A stretch of 64,000 bases of DNA from CAYWNA01 sp964459305 (GTDB lineage: Bacteria > Planctomycetota > Planctomycetia > Pirellulales > Pirellulaceae). Positions 43,963 through 52,742 of the stretch are shown piece by piece; positions within the stretch are counted from its first letter, which is position 1, and each line of letters begins with the position of its first letter. The translations under genes and the position numbers were made by a program. The DNA lies in NCBI GenBank assembly GCA_964459305.1, contig CAYWNA010000002.1, positions 124,001 to 188,000 of the forward strand, read 5' to 3'. The notes under the pieces were generated by a model. It had not been told where the DNA came from and ran no database searches. It saw only the letters and a list, made by a program, of their open reading frames with translations.

Positions 43963-44242
43963 AATACCGCCACAGTGATTGTGGGCGGATGTCTATCCGA
44001 GCGTGATCCGCTGCCGCGGGCATGAGAGCAAGTCTCCGCGCGTGACGCTTTCGCGATCGGGGTCACACATTGCCGGGCGAGACGGCGCGGAAAGTTGACT
44101 GCCGCGTCCGCCGCGGCTACGCTGGTGCAATGCGGCTGAGGCATGGATTCGACCCGCCGGAGCGATCATCTCGTTCGCCCTGATGGGTGCTCAAAGTGGC
44201 CGTCAACACGTGAAAAAGCATCTTCTGAGTGGAGGGTATGTG

Positions 44243-45193
44243 ATGAGGCGTACTGTGGTCGTACTCACAGCTTGCGGTATTTGGTCGAGTGTATTGTCTG
44301 GAGTGCAGGCCGAATTACGAACGGTCACCTACAACAGATGGGACAGCTGCTTGGAATTGAGCAACACAGCGGCGCGTCTCGTCATTGCGCCGTCTAGCGG
44401 AGGACGCATCGTCCATTACAGTCGCGGTGACGGACCCAACTTCTTCTTGGGTGGGTGCCAGATTGATATCGGTCCGGAACTCGAATACCCGCCGCGTCAT
44501 CGGCTATTATGGTCCGGCCCGTACAAAGCCGACATTTTGGGACCGCTGTCGGTGCGGCTGACAAGCCCCAAGGACGAAGCCACAGGCGTACAGTTGGCCA
44601 AGGTCGTCGAACTCGCCCCGACAGGCGCCGGCGTTACGCTTCGCGTGACGATGAAGAACATCGGGGACAAGGAAATCGCCTACTGCGTGTGGGATCGCAC
44701 GATGACAGGCGCGACACATGGGTTCTTCGAACTCAACCCGAAGAGTCGGTTTCCCGCAAGGTGGTCCATGCGTCGAGGCAAGCACCGCACGTACACTTAC
44801 GACGGTAGGACGCCCGGTTCGCCGCGAGTCAGGATATTGGACGACCTGTTGATTACGGTACCGGGAAAGAAGATGGAGAAGGTCGCCGCAGACAGCGCGG
44901 CCGGATGGATCGCGGGGTTTCGCGACGGATGGCTTTACGTCAAGCGATTCCCATTCTATCCGGATGGCGACTACGCCGATGGCGGCAACAGCGTGGAGTT
45001 TTGGGTGGACGAAGCCGGCACACGGACGGAAATCGAACCGCTGAGTCCGAAAGTCACACTGCGACCGGGCGAGTCCTACTCGTTCGTCGAGAGCTGGGAT
45101 CTTCGACGAATTGAGGAAGAAATCACGACCGCCGAACACATTCCCAGACTGCTCGCCTACGTCGAAGAAATGGCCCGCCCGCCATCGAAATGA
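44243..45193 (+). CDS. exported DUF4380-like protein
   Basis: ATG at 44243 is preceded by GGAGGGTATG, which outranks the earlier ATG at 44183. The 316-residue product has a signal peptide and a beta-rich body: NTAARLVIAPSSGGRIVHYS, ELEYPPRHRLLWSGPY, VTLRVTMKNIGDKEIAYCVW, NSVEFWVDEAGTRTEIEPLS. This matches my recollection of DUF4380, a galactose-mutarotase-like fold. A role in periplasmic sugar handling is inferred from fold and neighbourhood. Confidence 0.7.
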   Translation: MRRTVVVLTACGIWSSVLSGVQAELRTVTYNRWDSCLELSNTAARLVIAPSSGGRIVHYSRGDGPNFFLGGCQIDIGPELEYPPRHRLLWSGPYKADILGPLSVRLTSPKDEATGVQLAKVVELAPTGAGVTLRVTMKNIGDKEIAYCVWDRTMTGATHGFFELNPKSRFPARWSMRRGKHRTYTYDGRTPGSPRVRILDDLLITVPGKKMEKVAADSAAGWIAGFRDGWLYVKRFPFYPDGDYADGGNSVEFWVDEAGTRTEIEPLSPKVTLRPGESYSFVESWDLRRIEEEITTAEHIPRLLAYVEEMARPPSK

Positions 45194-45224
45194 CAACTTG
45201 TCGTTAGGCAACGTCAGTGGAGTT

Positions 45225-47273
45225 CTACTGCCGCTTCGGCCGGACGATCAGCCTGAGCGGTTTGCCCGGTTCGATGCGGATGGGCAAGCCCTCGCTGAGT
45301 GACTTGCCCGATACGGTTTCCAACGATGCGGCCCCGATATCCTCCACCGTGTACTGATGCGATTCATCCGGTTCCACGGTGAACCACTCGGGCACAGCGT
45401 TCATTCGCGGCCAGTCTTGTTCGAGGTTCATGTAGATGCGATGACGCGGGATGTCGAACTGAAGTCGCCCTTGGTACGCTTCGGCGGATTTCATGAGAAT
45501 GCAAATCCCGTCATCGCAGGGTGCCGCGCCCAACTGAAGCCCTTGTTGCCAAGGTCGGGCGATTGTATTGCGAGTGTGCAGCATCGTGTGGATCAGAACC
45601 GTGCGGACGGTGTTGGCTTCCAGCTTGTGTACGCCCCAAAGCCGATCGGGATCCGTATGATCGACGAGCAGAGTCGCGATTTCGCGGTCGGCCCATAGGA
45701 AAGTCTCCGGAGTGGGAAGTCGGCGCAAGAGATACAATCCGCCTTCGACCGAGTCGGCAACATTGTCGCGGGAACCGTGGTCCCAATTGAATTTTGCGTA
45801 GCGAGGTTTTAGCAGGTTCTTCATCGGCTGGCATATTGCCTCGCGATAGCGCCCGGTGCCCAACGCCAGGTCGTAGTCCAGAAAACCAATGAAATCGTAA
45901 CCCCAGCCGTCGCGAATCGAGACCTCATCGTGAGGTCCGGGGGCGTCCTGCAGGGTGCCGATGATGACTCCATCGGAATTGGTTCCTCGCCGCAGGATCT
46001 CATCAAACATGTGCTCCATGTGCGGCTGATATTGCTTGAGCTTCTCCGGGCACGCCGTCCGATCCACCGCAAACAGCAATCCCAATCCCCCGATGATCTC
46101 GCAGCCGTGATCCGATAGACGCGACGGGACGAACTTGCCGGGCAACAGATAATAGTCGGCCAGCCGGTGTGCCCAATCGAGATACTCTTGCTCGCCTGTC
46201 ATGCGGTACAATCGTGGGAGGATTTGCAGAAGTTCGCCGTTGACCTCGATGCTCGTCGAGGGGATTTTGCCGTACGGCGCATCGATCGGTGCGTGTTTGA
46301 AGATGTCGTCCACAAGGTTGCGCATGCGATCGAACCACGGATAATCCTTGCCCGTGATTTCGACGATCGGAACCAGGCCGTCCTTGGCGTATTCGCTGGC
46401 ACCGAAGATCATCGTGTTAAGCGGCGTCACGATCTTATGGCCCGCGTCCATATCGTACCGAACCGGCAGGCTGTCCAGATGATTGCAGAGCCGCTGTTCG
46501 GCTTTCAGGACGTCGATCATCACGGTGTCGAGCACTCCCTTGTCGGTGTAGAAAGCCGCCCACACGTAGAACGGGTAGCAGTCGGCCGCCGTATCGCGAT
46601 AGTTCCACTCCCGACCGGTCGGCCGGAACAGCCCGGTCCCCTCGTCGCGGATCGGAAGGCACTGCTCGCGCAACCATCGCTGGACTTTGCTCAAGGCGAT
46701 CCCGGCGTATTGCGAAGAACGCTCCGCGCGGCGCCAGTCGGGTTCATCGGGCGTAGGATTCCACAGATCTCGCGTTTCATCGCTCAACTCGAATCCGGAA
46801 AGTTCCGCCCAGGTAGCCGATTGATTGCCGGCCGAGGAGACCACGGCCGTTCGAACCGGCTTGACCTTCAACTCAGCAGCCGACTGCCCGGCGATTCGCA
46901 CGCCTGCCAGAAATGCGACAGGTCCGGATCGCTTTCCGGAAAGAACCACCTGTTTACCCCCAGCAAGGTCACCCAAGGGAAGCTCGATCCACTCGAACGC
47001 TTCCTTCCGGACATCGGCCAGCGAACCGGACTTGCCATCGTACGTATAGTGGAGCGTTCGTTTGGCCGGCCCTTTCGTGCCGAAAAGCACCTCAAACCGA
47101 TCGTTCGGCGCAATGTCGTCAGGCAGTGTCACTTCGAGTTTCCACTCGGCCAACCAGTAGTACTTCGTGCCCGCAAATTCCTGCGGTCCGTCCGTAAAGA
47201 GAATTTCTTCGGCCGAGGCGAACGATACGGCCGCGAAAAGGCAGAGCAGAATAATCCAGAATCTCATGGTCAC
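45225..47273 (-). CDS. exported glycosidase-like (alpha/alpha)-barrel protein
   Basis: The 682-residue product has a signal peptide (MTMRFWIILLCLFAAVSFASA), then a beta domain to about residue 150. A helical region follows with repeated aromatic motifs (DTAADCYPFYVWAAFYTD, MTGEQEYLDWAHRLADYYLL, CEIIGGLGLLFAV, IRDGWGYDFIGFLDYDLAL) of the kind seen in (alpha/alpha)6-barrel glycoside hydrolases. A C-terminal beta domain ends in GKPLRLIVRPKRQ. I cannot assign a GH family or name catalytic residues. It is convergent with the DUF4380 gene. Confidence 0.65.
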   Translation of the reverse strand: MTMRFWIILLCLFAAVSFASAEEILFTDGPQEFAGTKYYWLAEWKLEVTLPDDIAPNDRFEVLFGTKGPAKRTLHYTYDGKSGSLADVRKEAFEWIELPLGDLAGGKQVVLSGKRSGPVAFLAGVRIAGQSAAELKVKPVRTAVVSSAGNQSATWAELSGFELSDETRDLWNPTPDEPDWRRAERSSQYAGIALSKVQRWLREQCLPIRDEGTGLFRPTGREWNYRDTAADCYPFYVWAAFYTDKGVLDTVMIDVLKAEQRLCNHLDSLPVRYDMDAGHKIVTPLNTMIFGASEYAKDGLVPIVEITGKDYPWFDRMRNLVDDIFKHAPIDAPYGKIPSTSIEVNGELLQILPRLYRMTGEQEYLDWAHRLADYYLLPGKFVPSRLSDHGCEIIGGLGLLFAVDRTACPEKLKQYQPHMEHMFDEILRRGTNSDGVIIGTLQDAPGPHDEVSIRDGWGYDFIGFLDYDLALGTGRYREAICQPMKNLLKPRYAKFNWDHGSRDNVADSVEGGLYLLRRLPTPETFLWADREIATLLVDHTDPDRLWGVHKLEANTVRTVLIHTMLHTRNTIARPWQQGLQLGAAPCDDGICILMKSAEAYQGRLQFDIPRHRIYMNLEQDWPRMNAVPEWFTVEPDESHQYTVEDIGAASLETVSGKSLSEGLPIRIEPGKPLRLIVRPKRQ

Positions 47274-47365
47274 GTCCTTTCGATCACAGTCGAATCTCGA
47301 TGTTGATATGTATGTGTATTTCGTAGTGGCCTACACACTACACACTGATTTGCAGTCTGGCAGAT

Positions 47366-48850
47366 TCACGATGCCGAAATAGGCGTGCCGGCGATGTCCA
47401 CTGGCGTGAGATCGGCGAGCTTGCAGAACTGCAGGACAGTGGATTTGAAATCCCCGAGCACTGCCGAGCCATGCAGGTCGGTGGTGTCGAGGTCCATGAT
47501 GTTGCCGTCCCAGTCGAGGTCGAACTCGACAATCGTCCGGCAGCCACCGCAGGGCGGTTGCTGGTAGACGTCGTTGTTGGCTGTCACTTCCGCCGAAGCG
47601 ACGATGAACTTGTCGTTCGTCAGGGAAACGCGGTCGAGGATGGTCGCCTCGCGGCCGATGGGCCAGCTTACCTGCAGACTCACGCCTAGGTTGGCGTGGA
47701 AATTGCGGATTTTGAACGGCGCACGGTAGTCCTTGTCCAAGCCATCCAGTTTCAGGGCGCTCGTGCAGTGCGACAGGATCAGACGGTTGGCTAGGTTGTC
47801 GAAGGTGATGTTTCCCATGTAGCTGGGGCGTCCGAGCAGCGAGAAGGCCAGCCGTTGCACGTAAGCCTGCGCATGCCCGCCGTGCTCTGCCTGGCATTGC
47901 GCCGGAATGCCTTCGTCCAGCAGCTTCGATAGCGCCATACACGCCGGCAGGTAGCCGTCTTTACCAGCACCGACACACAACGGGCCTGTCACCGCGACGC
48001 CGTTGGATCCGTGTCGCTCCATCATCCGGCGGAGAACGACGTAATGCTTCGCCGAATCCAGCATCAACGGTTTGCACGTGGGTTCGACCCATTGGGCGTT
48101 CTTCTCGTAGAAACCCGCGATCGCCTTCACCTCGTCCGTGTCACCGACCGTCTTCAACTCCTCGTAATAGCCTTCGCAGGGACAATCCAGGACGTTCAGG
48201 TTTTTGGCGTCCCACAGGGCCCGGTGCAGACGCACGGCTGTCTGCAGCCACTCGACGCGCGGTGTGTGGGCCAGTAGAGTGCCCGGCAACTTGCGCAGCG
48301 GCTCGAACTTGCGTCCCATGTGGACAATATTGGCATATGCAACCGTCGGGATGTCCCCGCGCTTTTGGCAGAACTCGATCCAAGGTCCGACGTCAAAGTC
48401 CATGCCGACGGCGATCAGACCGTCCGGTTTGTTCTGGTTGATTTGCTCCAGGGTCGCGCTCAGGTCGGTCACCCGCTCGCTCAGCACGCTCAATTCTACG
48501 CCGTACTTCGCGGCAGCCTGTTGCATGATCTTGTTCTGCAGTTGCTGTGTCTGCGCCAGTTCCTCGGTGGACGAGGGCGGCCACACGCAGCCGCCGCCCT
48601 GCTCCCGGCGGAAGTAGACCACGGCGACACGCGGCTTATCCGTCGGCGTGGGCTCGGCCGCGAATAGCGATGAGGCAAAGTCAAAAGCGTCCAATTGCGT
48701 GGCCAGCACGGCGGCGCCGGCGGCAGTGAGGAAGCGGCGGCGCCCAAGGACAACGCGATCGCAGTCTCCGGGGCAGTCGGAACAGGCCGACTGGTTCTGC
48801 CTCAGATCGCTCGGCCTCGTCAGATCGATGGTTCGTCTCAGATTGTTCAT
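47366..48850 (-). CDS. Tat-exported sugar-isomerase-fold protein
   Basis: The start is taken at ATG 48848-48850, giving 494 residues. After a 30-residue lead with four Cys (SACSDCPGDCDR) comes the twin-arginine signal LGRRRFLTAAGAAVLATQ. The body follows the same plan as 42183-43730: KPDGLIAVGMDFDVGPWIEF, NGVAVTGPLCVGAGKDGYLP, QCQAEHGGHAQAYVQRL and NRLILSHCTSALKLDG, where SHCT is the isomerase-like site. The Cys-rich lead before a Tat signal is unusual; the real start may be nearer the signal. Confidence 0.75.
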   Translation of the reverse strand: MNNLRRTIDLTRPSDLRQNQSACSDCPGDCDRVVLGRRRFLTAAGAAVLATQLDAFDFASSLFAAEPTPTDKPRVAVVYFRREQGGGCVWPPSSTEELAQTQQLQNKIMQQAAAKYGVELSVLSERVTDLSATLEQINQNKPDGLIAVGMDFDVGPWIEFCQKRGDIPTVAYANIVHMGRKFEPLRKLPGTLLAHTPRVEWLQTAVRLHRALWDAKNLNVLDCPCEGYYEELKTVGDTDEVKAIAGFYEKNAQWVEPTCKPLMLDSAKHYVVLRRMMERHGSNGVAVTGPLCVGAGKDGYLPACMALSKLLDEGIPAQCQAEHGGHAQAYVQRLAFSLLGRPSYMGNITFDNLANRLILSHCTSALKLDGLDKDYRAPFKIRNFHANLGVSLQVSWPIGREATILDRVSLTNDKFIVASAEVTANNDVYQQPPCGGCRTIVEFDLDWDGNIMDLDTTDLHGSAVLGDFKSTVLQFCKLADLTPVDIAGTPISAS

Positions 48851-48928
48851 GCCCACGGTATGCTCTCCCGCATGTTGTGTAGGAAGTACCAAACTCTGGC
48901 GAGCTTGCCTTTACCCAAGTTCTGTGAA

Positions 48929-49511
48929 TCAAATCGCGCGAGCTAGACGCAGTCCGTCAAGTAGCGAGTGGAGCTCTTTGTAGCCGTGCCATACGGTCTG
49001 CCAACCCGGTTCTCCGTCGCCCTTGCGACCAAGGAATCCGCCCAGCTTAGCAAGTTCGCGGAAGAACGTGTACACGGGCATCCCCGTCAGTTTCAGGTTT
49101 GGCCGGACCAGTTTCAAGCACTTCAACCAGGAAGACGGAACATGGGTTGCCGCTTTCGCCTCTTGTTGGCTGCGGCCTATTAGTTCCAACTGAATCAGCC
49201 TCGTCCCAATGACGCTGATCAGACCAATCAAGGGCTCCAAACGATCGGCGGTTCGCAACGCATGAAGTTCCACACTACAGCCAGTCTTGAGAACGTTGTG
49301 ATACTCCGCGGGGCGATGAACCAACCTGATCGACCAAATTGCCCCACAGTTCGCTTTCACGGATCCGACTCAGACGCTGCATGCGCGTTTCGTTCTTGGG
49401 AACTTTCATCCGATAATGAAGCAGCGCCCCCGCGGTACCTTCGATCGAAAAAGAAGATCGCCTGACTGGACACTTCCCGGTGCTGCAAGTCGATAGAGCG
49501 AGCTTCTTCAT
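48929..49511 (-). pseudogene. IS4-family transposase relic (C-terminal part)
   Basis: The frame 48929-49360 reads AEYHNVLKTGCSVELHALRT, then RLIQLELIGRSQQEAKAATH, and ends in the dimerisation segment LAKLGGFLGRKGDGEPGW. These are hallmarks of the C-terminus of Tn5/IS4-type transposases. A TGA stop precedes it in frame. An overlapping frame (49275-49511) carries further degenerate sequence. The catalytic DD and YREK core and the terminal repeats are missing. Confidence 0.8.
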
Positions 49512-49811
49512 GGCCTGACACTTGATCCTGACACGCGGGTGAAAACGATCAAGTCAAGAAAGGCTGCTAGCACCGCGTCAAGTTCAAACGCTCCATTCAC
49601 TTAGGTCAATAGAAAACCTCTGAGCCATCAGCTAAAACTTGGGCAAAGACAAGCTCTGGCGACTTCGGCTACCATGAATTCGGGAGCAATTTCGGCGGCG
49701 ATCCTAACTGGGAATCTTCGTCAGAATCAGGGGGCGAAGGAGTGGCACTTGCCGCAGTTCCACTGCGGGTCCACGCAGTGCACCGAGGGGATTGCTTCCA
49801 GAGGAACGGAC

Positions 49812-50104
49812 TAGTGCTTTGTCAAACCTTAATCTTAGGATTAGCCGCTTGGCGCTAGCCCTTAGGTCTTATCACATCTCGGGCAGACGCTCGCTAGCGA
49901 CGAAAACGCATTAAACTGTGACGGTGAGCAATGCAGGGTGAGGACACTTGGTTTGACCACCTTACCCAAATGATGACCCAATCGTTACGAACTGAATGTG
50001 ATAAGACCTAAGCGCTAGCCCACGGTTCCCGCCGGGAGAACCGGACGCTAGCGCGTGCCGGCTGATTTAGTCAACCCTAATTTTTCGCTGTGACAGAGCA
50101 CTAG
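49812..50104. mobile_element. 293-bp MITE with CTAGTGCTTTGTCA ends
   Basis: The terminal repeats CTAGTGCTTTGTCA (49812-49825) and TGACAGAGCACTAG (50091-50104) differ at one base. Inside, GCTAGCCCACGGTTCCCG and its partner ending GGACGCTAGCGC fold back. A second element interrupts it at 49862. The remaining intergenic DNA (49512-50236) also has a half GTAGCCGA repeat at about 49651-49672. Confidence 0.82.
49862..50012. mobile_element. 151-bp MITE nested in the first, with 8-bp target duplication
   Basis: Perfect terminal inverted repeats CTTAGGTCTTATCACAT (49862-49878) and ATGTGATAAGACCTAAG (49996-50012) are flanked by direct repeats CGCTAGCC at 49854-49861 and 50013-50020. Removing the element and one repeat restores a continuous outer element. 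Confidence 0.88.
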
Positions 50105-50236
50105 AAGGATTGTCGGGGCCCGCGACGTAGATCAATCGTCGAGTTCTGCCTGCATCACCAAACGTACCAACTCGGCCACCGAGTCGACTTGCGTCTTTGC
50201 GAAGATCGTACGTCAAGGCCGTGCACATGCGGTTCG

Positions 50237-51505
50237 CTATTCCACCACGCCAACCACGTAGACTACCGGATGGCGGCTCTTGTAGCCCGAGCTTGCACGC
50301 GTGGTGGTGATGATGATGTCACGGGTCTCGCGGTCCTCGTACGAGTGCCAGTGTGATAGGTTGATGTCAGGCTCGTCGGGCTGTTTGTTGTCGATCACCA
50401 GGATCCTCTCGCGGATCAGCCCATAGGTCTTCGGATCCACCTCGCCGATCACCAGCGGCCAGCGGGGATGGTTGGCGCGGCAGTTACGATCGCTGAGGTT
50501 TCCGATCCAGTAGACGCGACCGTTGGAGTGAGTGAAAAGCTCGGACATCGACGCAGGCGAGAAAAACGGTTCGCCGCCGGCGTACGTCCACGGCTTGGGC
50601 TCGCTCCAGGTGTGACCGCCATCTTCGGAAACGCAATTCCACTTGTGACTGGGCCACTCGTACCGCGGGTCGCGCCGGCCACCGTTGCTGCCGCGCATTA
50701 CGCACAGGATGCTGCCGTTGGGCATCTGTGCAAGGGTCGGTTCGTAGAGGCCGCGCGCGGTGCGGTCGCCATCGCCTTGGATTGGCTCCGAGGCGTCCCA
50801 GACGATGCGGTTGTCCTCGGTCCAGCGACCGATCAGGACCATGCTGTCCAGCCAATACCAGCCGCCGCCGGGATTATAGAAGCCCTGGCCGTCGGCGTTC
50901 AGGGGCGGCATCTGCATCGGTACGAGTACGGTTCCCTCGCGAGTACGGATGGGCCGGCAGCCGGAGTCGCCCAGGAAGAAGCAGTTCTTCGTAATGTGGA
51001 CGCCGTCGATCGGGTGCTCGGCCGAGTACTCCTCGCCGTGCTGGACGATCGGTTCGTCGCACACCCAAGTGCGACCGCCGTCGGTTGAGACGCGGTAGCG
51101 CAGGTAGTAGTAATACCACTGCCAGCGTGGTTCGTGGGCGTGTGGGTCCTTGTCCGGGGTGTCCATACAGTTGAGCAGGACCACGATATTGCCGTTGACA
51201 GGATCGAGCCACGGTGTGTGCGGGCTGCGACGATAGCCGTAGGGCAGATTGCTGTCGAAATCCCAGCTTAGCTCCATCCGCTCCCAGGTGTGGCCGTTGT
51301 CGGGCGAGTAGCCTCCCAGCTTCATCATCTCCAGCCCTGTGGGACGCTGGTAGATCGCACCCGACAGCGGCGACATCGCGTCGAGCAGGGTCTTGCTCTT
51401 GAGGCTCAGTGTGCTCACCTCGGCGCCCGGTGCGGCGTGCACCGCAACCGCCACCACAACCGCCAACGCCATCAGCCGTGAACCAAGACCGACCTTCGCA
51501 CACAT
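50237..51505 (-). CDS. exported sialidase-like (BNR repeat) protein
   Basis: The 422-residue product has a signal peptide (LMALAVVVAVAVHAAPGAE) and a six-blade-propeller style sequence with Asp boxes STDGGRTW and SEDGGHTW. GLYEPTLAQMPNGSILCVMR and GEPFFSPASMSELFTHSNGR are typical of planctomycete exo-alpha-sialidase-like proteins. Other segments include SPDNGHTWERMELSWDF near the N-terminus. It is likely a periplasmic or surface glycosidase or glycan-binding protein; catalytic Tyr-Glu and the Arg triad were not assigned. It is monocistronic. Confidence 0.82.
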   Translation of the reverse strand: MCAKVGLGSRLMALAVVVAVAVHAAPGAEVSTLSLKSKTLLDAMSPLSGAIYQRPTGLEMMKLGGYSPDNGHTWERMELSWDFDSNLPYGYRRSPHTPWLDPVNGNIVVLLNCMDTPDKDPHAHEPRWQWYYYYLRYRVSTDGGRTWVCDEPIVQHGEEYSAEHPIDGVHITKNCFFLGDSGCRPIRTREGTVLVPMQMPPLNADGQGFYNPGGGWYWLDSMVLIGRWTEDNRIVWDASEPIQGDGDRTARGLYEPTLAQMPNGSILCVMRGSNGGRRDPRYEWPSHKWNCVSEDGGHTWSEPKPWTYAGGEPFFSPASMSELFTHSNGRVYWIGNLSDRNCRANHPRWPLVIGEVDPKTYGLIRERILVIDNKQPDEPDINLSHWHSYEDRETRDIIITTTRASSGYKSRHPVVYVVGVVE

Positions 51506-51896
51506 AAGACTGCCCCCCGTCTCGCAATTGTTGGCACGCGTGGGCCGGCAGCGTCATCTCAACGGCCCGTGACCGGCGTGACTGACCAAGGCTCGCAACA
51601 GCCGTGACTCTATCGCCGCGGGCAAGCGTCGTCAACCAAATGCCCCCGCCCTGAGCAGTGAACAGAGCCGCCACTCCCCTCGATGCCTGCTGCTTTACCT
51701 GGCACTTCGGAGCCGAAATACCTAAATTTGGACCGAACGGCTGTCCAACGTGCATGTCGAGCGGCTATGATGGGATGCAGTTGATGATACGCCGCGCTCG
51801 ACGAGGAGCCCTGCGTTCGCTCGTTTAGCACGAAGCAAGGTTAGGCGAGCCATTATCATCCGGAACTCGCGACACCATTTTTGGAGAACATAGCCA
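51506..51896. other. intergenic region without recognised feature
   Basis: This is the divergent gap between the sialidase-like gene and the thioredoxin-like gene. It contains no repeat family found elsewhere in the window and no clear promoter. Confidence 0.4.
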
Positions 51897-52736
51897 ATGA
51901 GAATTGTGATGCCAGCCATCGTCACCTGCTTCGTGATTGCGGCCTCCAGTAGTCTCGCCGTCGCGGACGAGCCGACTAGCGGCACAGAGTCGGCCGTGCT
52001 TGCCGCGACGAAGGCCCCCGCAGACGCCCAGGCCGGACAAGGCGTAGCGGCTATGCGGAAGGCGGCCAAGAGCAACAGGTACCTCTTTGCCTTGTTCCAC
52101 AAGGAAGACAACGAACAGACGACGGCCATGCGTCAAGTATTGGACGGCGTCATGAAGAAGGCGGCCGATCGGGCGGACGCGGTCGAGGTGGATGTGACGG
52201 CGGCCTCGGAGAAAGAGATCGTGGACCACTTCGACGCCGCGTACGCTCCCATGCCACTGTTGCTGGCCATCGCGCCAAACGGCGCCGTCACCGCAGGTTT
52301 TCCCGGCCGCGTGGATGAGCGGAGTCTAATCGCCGCCTTCGCCTCGCCAAGGACGACCGAGTGCTTGAAGGCTCTGCAAGAACGCAGGCTGGTACTGTTG
52401 TGTGTTCAGAATGGCGGGACGGAATCTGCGAAGCAAGCCATGCTGGGCGTGCGCGAATTCGAGCGCGACGAGCGTTTTGCAGGAGACGTCAAAGTCGTCG
52501 TTGTGGATCCCGCTGACAAGGAGGAATCGCAGTTGATGTCCGATCTGGAGATCGACCCAGCCACCAAAGAAGCCGTGACCGTCTTCCTCGCCCCGCCGGG
52601 CAGATGCATCGGCCAGTTCCGTGGTGCCACAAACCTGGAAGATCTGGTGGCGACACTCGCCGGAGCCATGTCGGGTTGCGGCTCATGCGGTCCGGGCGGC
52701 TGCGGTTCGTGCGGCCCAAGCGGTTGCGAGCACTGA
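51897..52736 (+). CDS. exported double thioredoxin-fold protein with Cys-Gly-rich tail
   Basis: The 279-residue product has a signal peptide (residues 1-23). The first thioredoxin-like domain (KSNRYLFALFHKEDNEQTTA, with APMPLLLAIAPNGAVTAGFPG) lacks the CxxC pair. A second fold follows (RRLVLLCVQNGGTESAKQAM to EAVTVFLAPPGRCIGQFRG), again without CxxC. The tail SGCGSCGPGGCGSCGPSGCEH holds five Cys in CGSCGPxGC units, a possible metal-binding or disulfide-bearing end. It is probably periplasmic. Redox activity through the normal site is excluded; a chaperone or metal role is a guess. Confidence 0.72.
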   Translation: MRIVMPAIVTCFVIAASSSLAVADEPTSGTESAVLAATKAPADAQAGQGVAAMRKAAKSNRYLFALFHKEDNEQTTAMRQVLDGVMKKAADRADAVEVDVTAASEKEIVDHFDAAYAPMPLLLAIAPNGAVTAGFPGRVDERSLIAAFASPRTTECLKALQERRLVLLCVQNGGTESAKQAMLGVREFERDERFAGDVKVVVVDPADKEESQLMSDLEIDPATKEAVTVFLAPPGRCIGQFRGATNLEDLVATLAGAMSGCGSCGPGGCGSCGPSGCEH

Positions 52737-52742
52737 TTCTCT

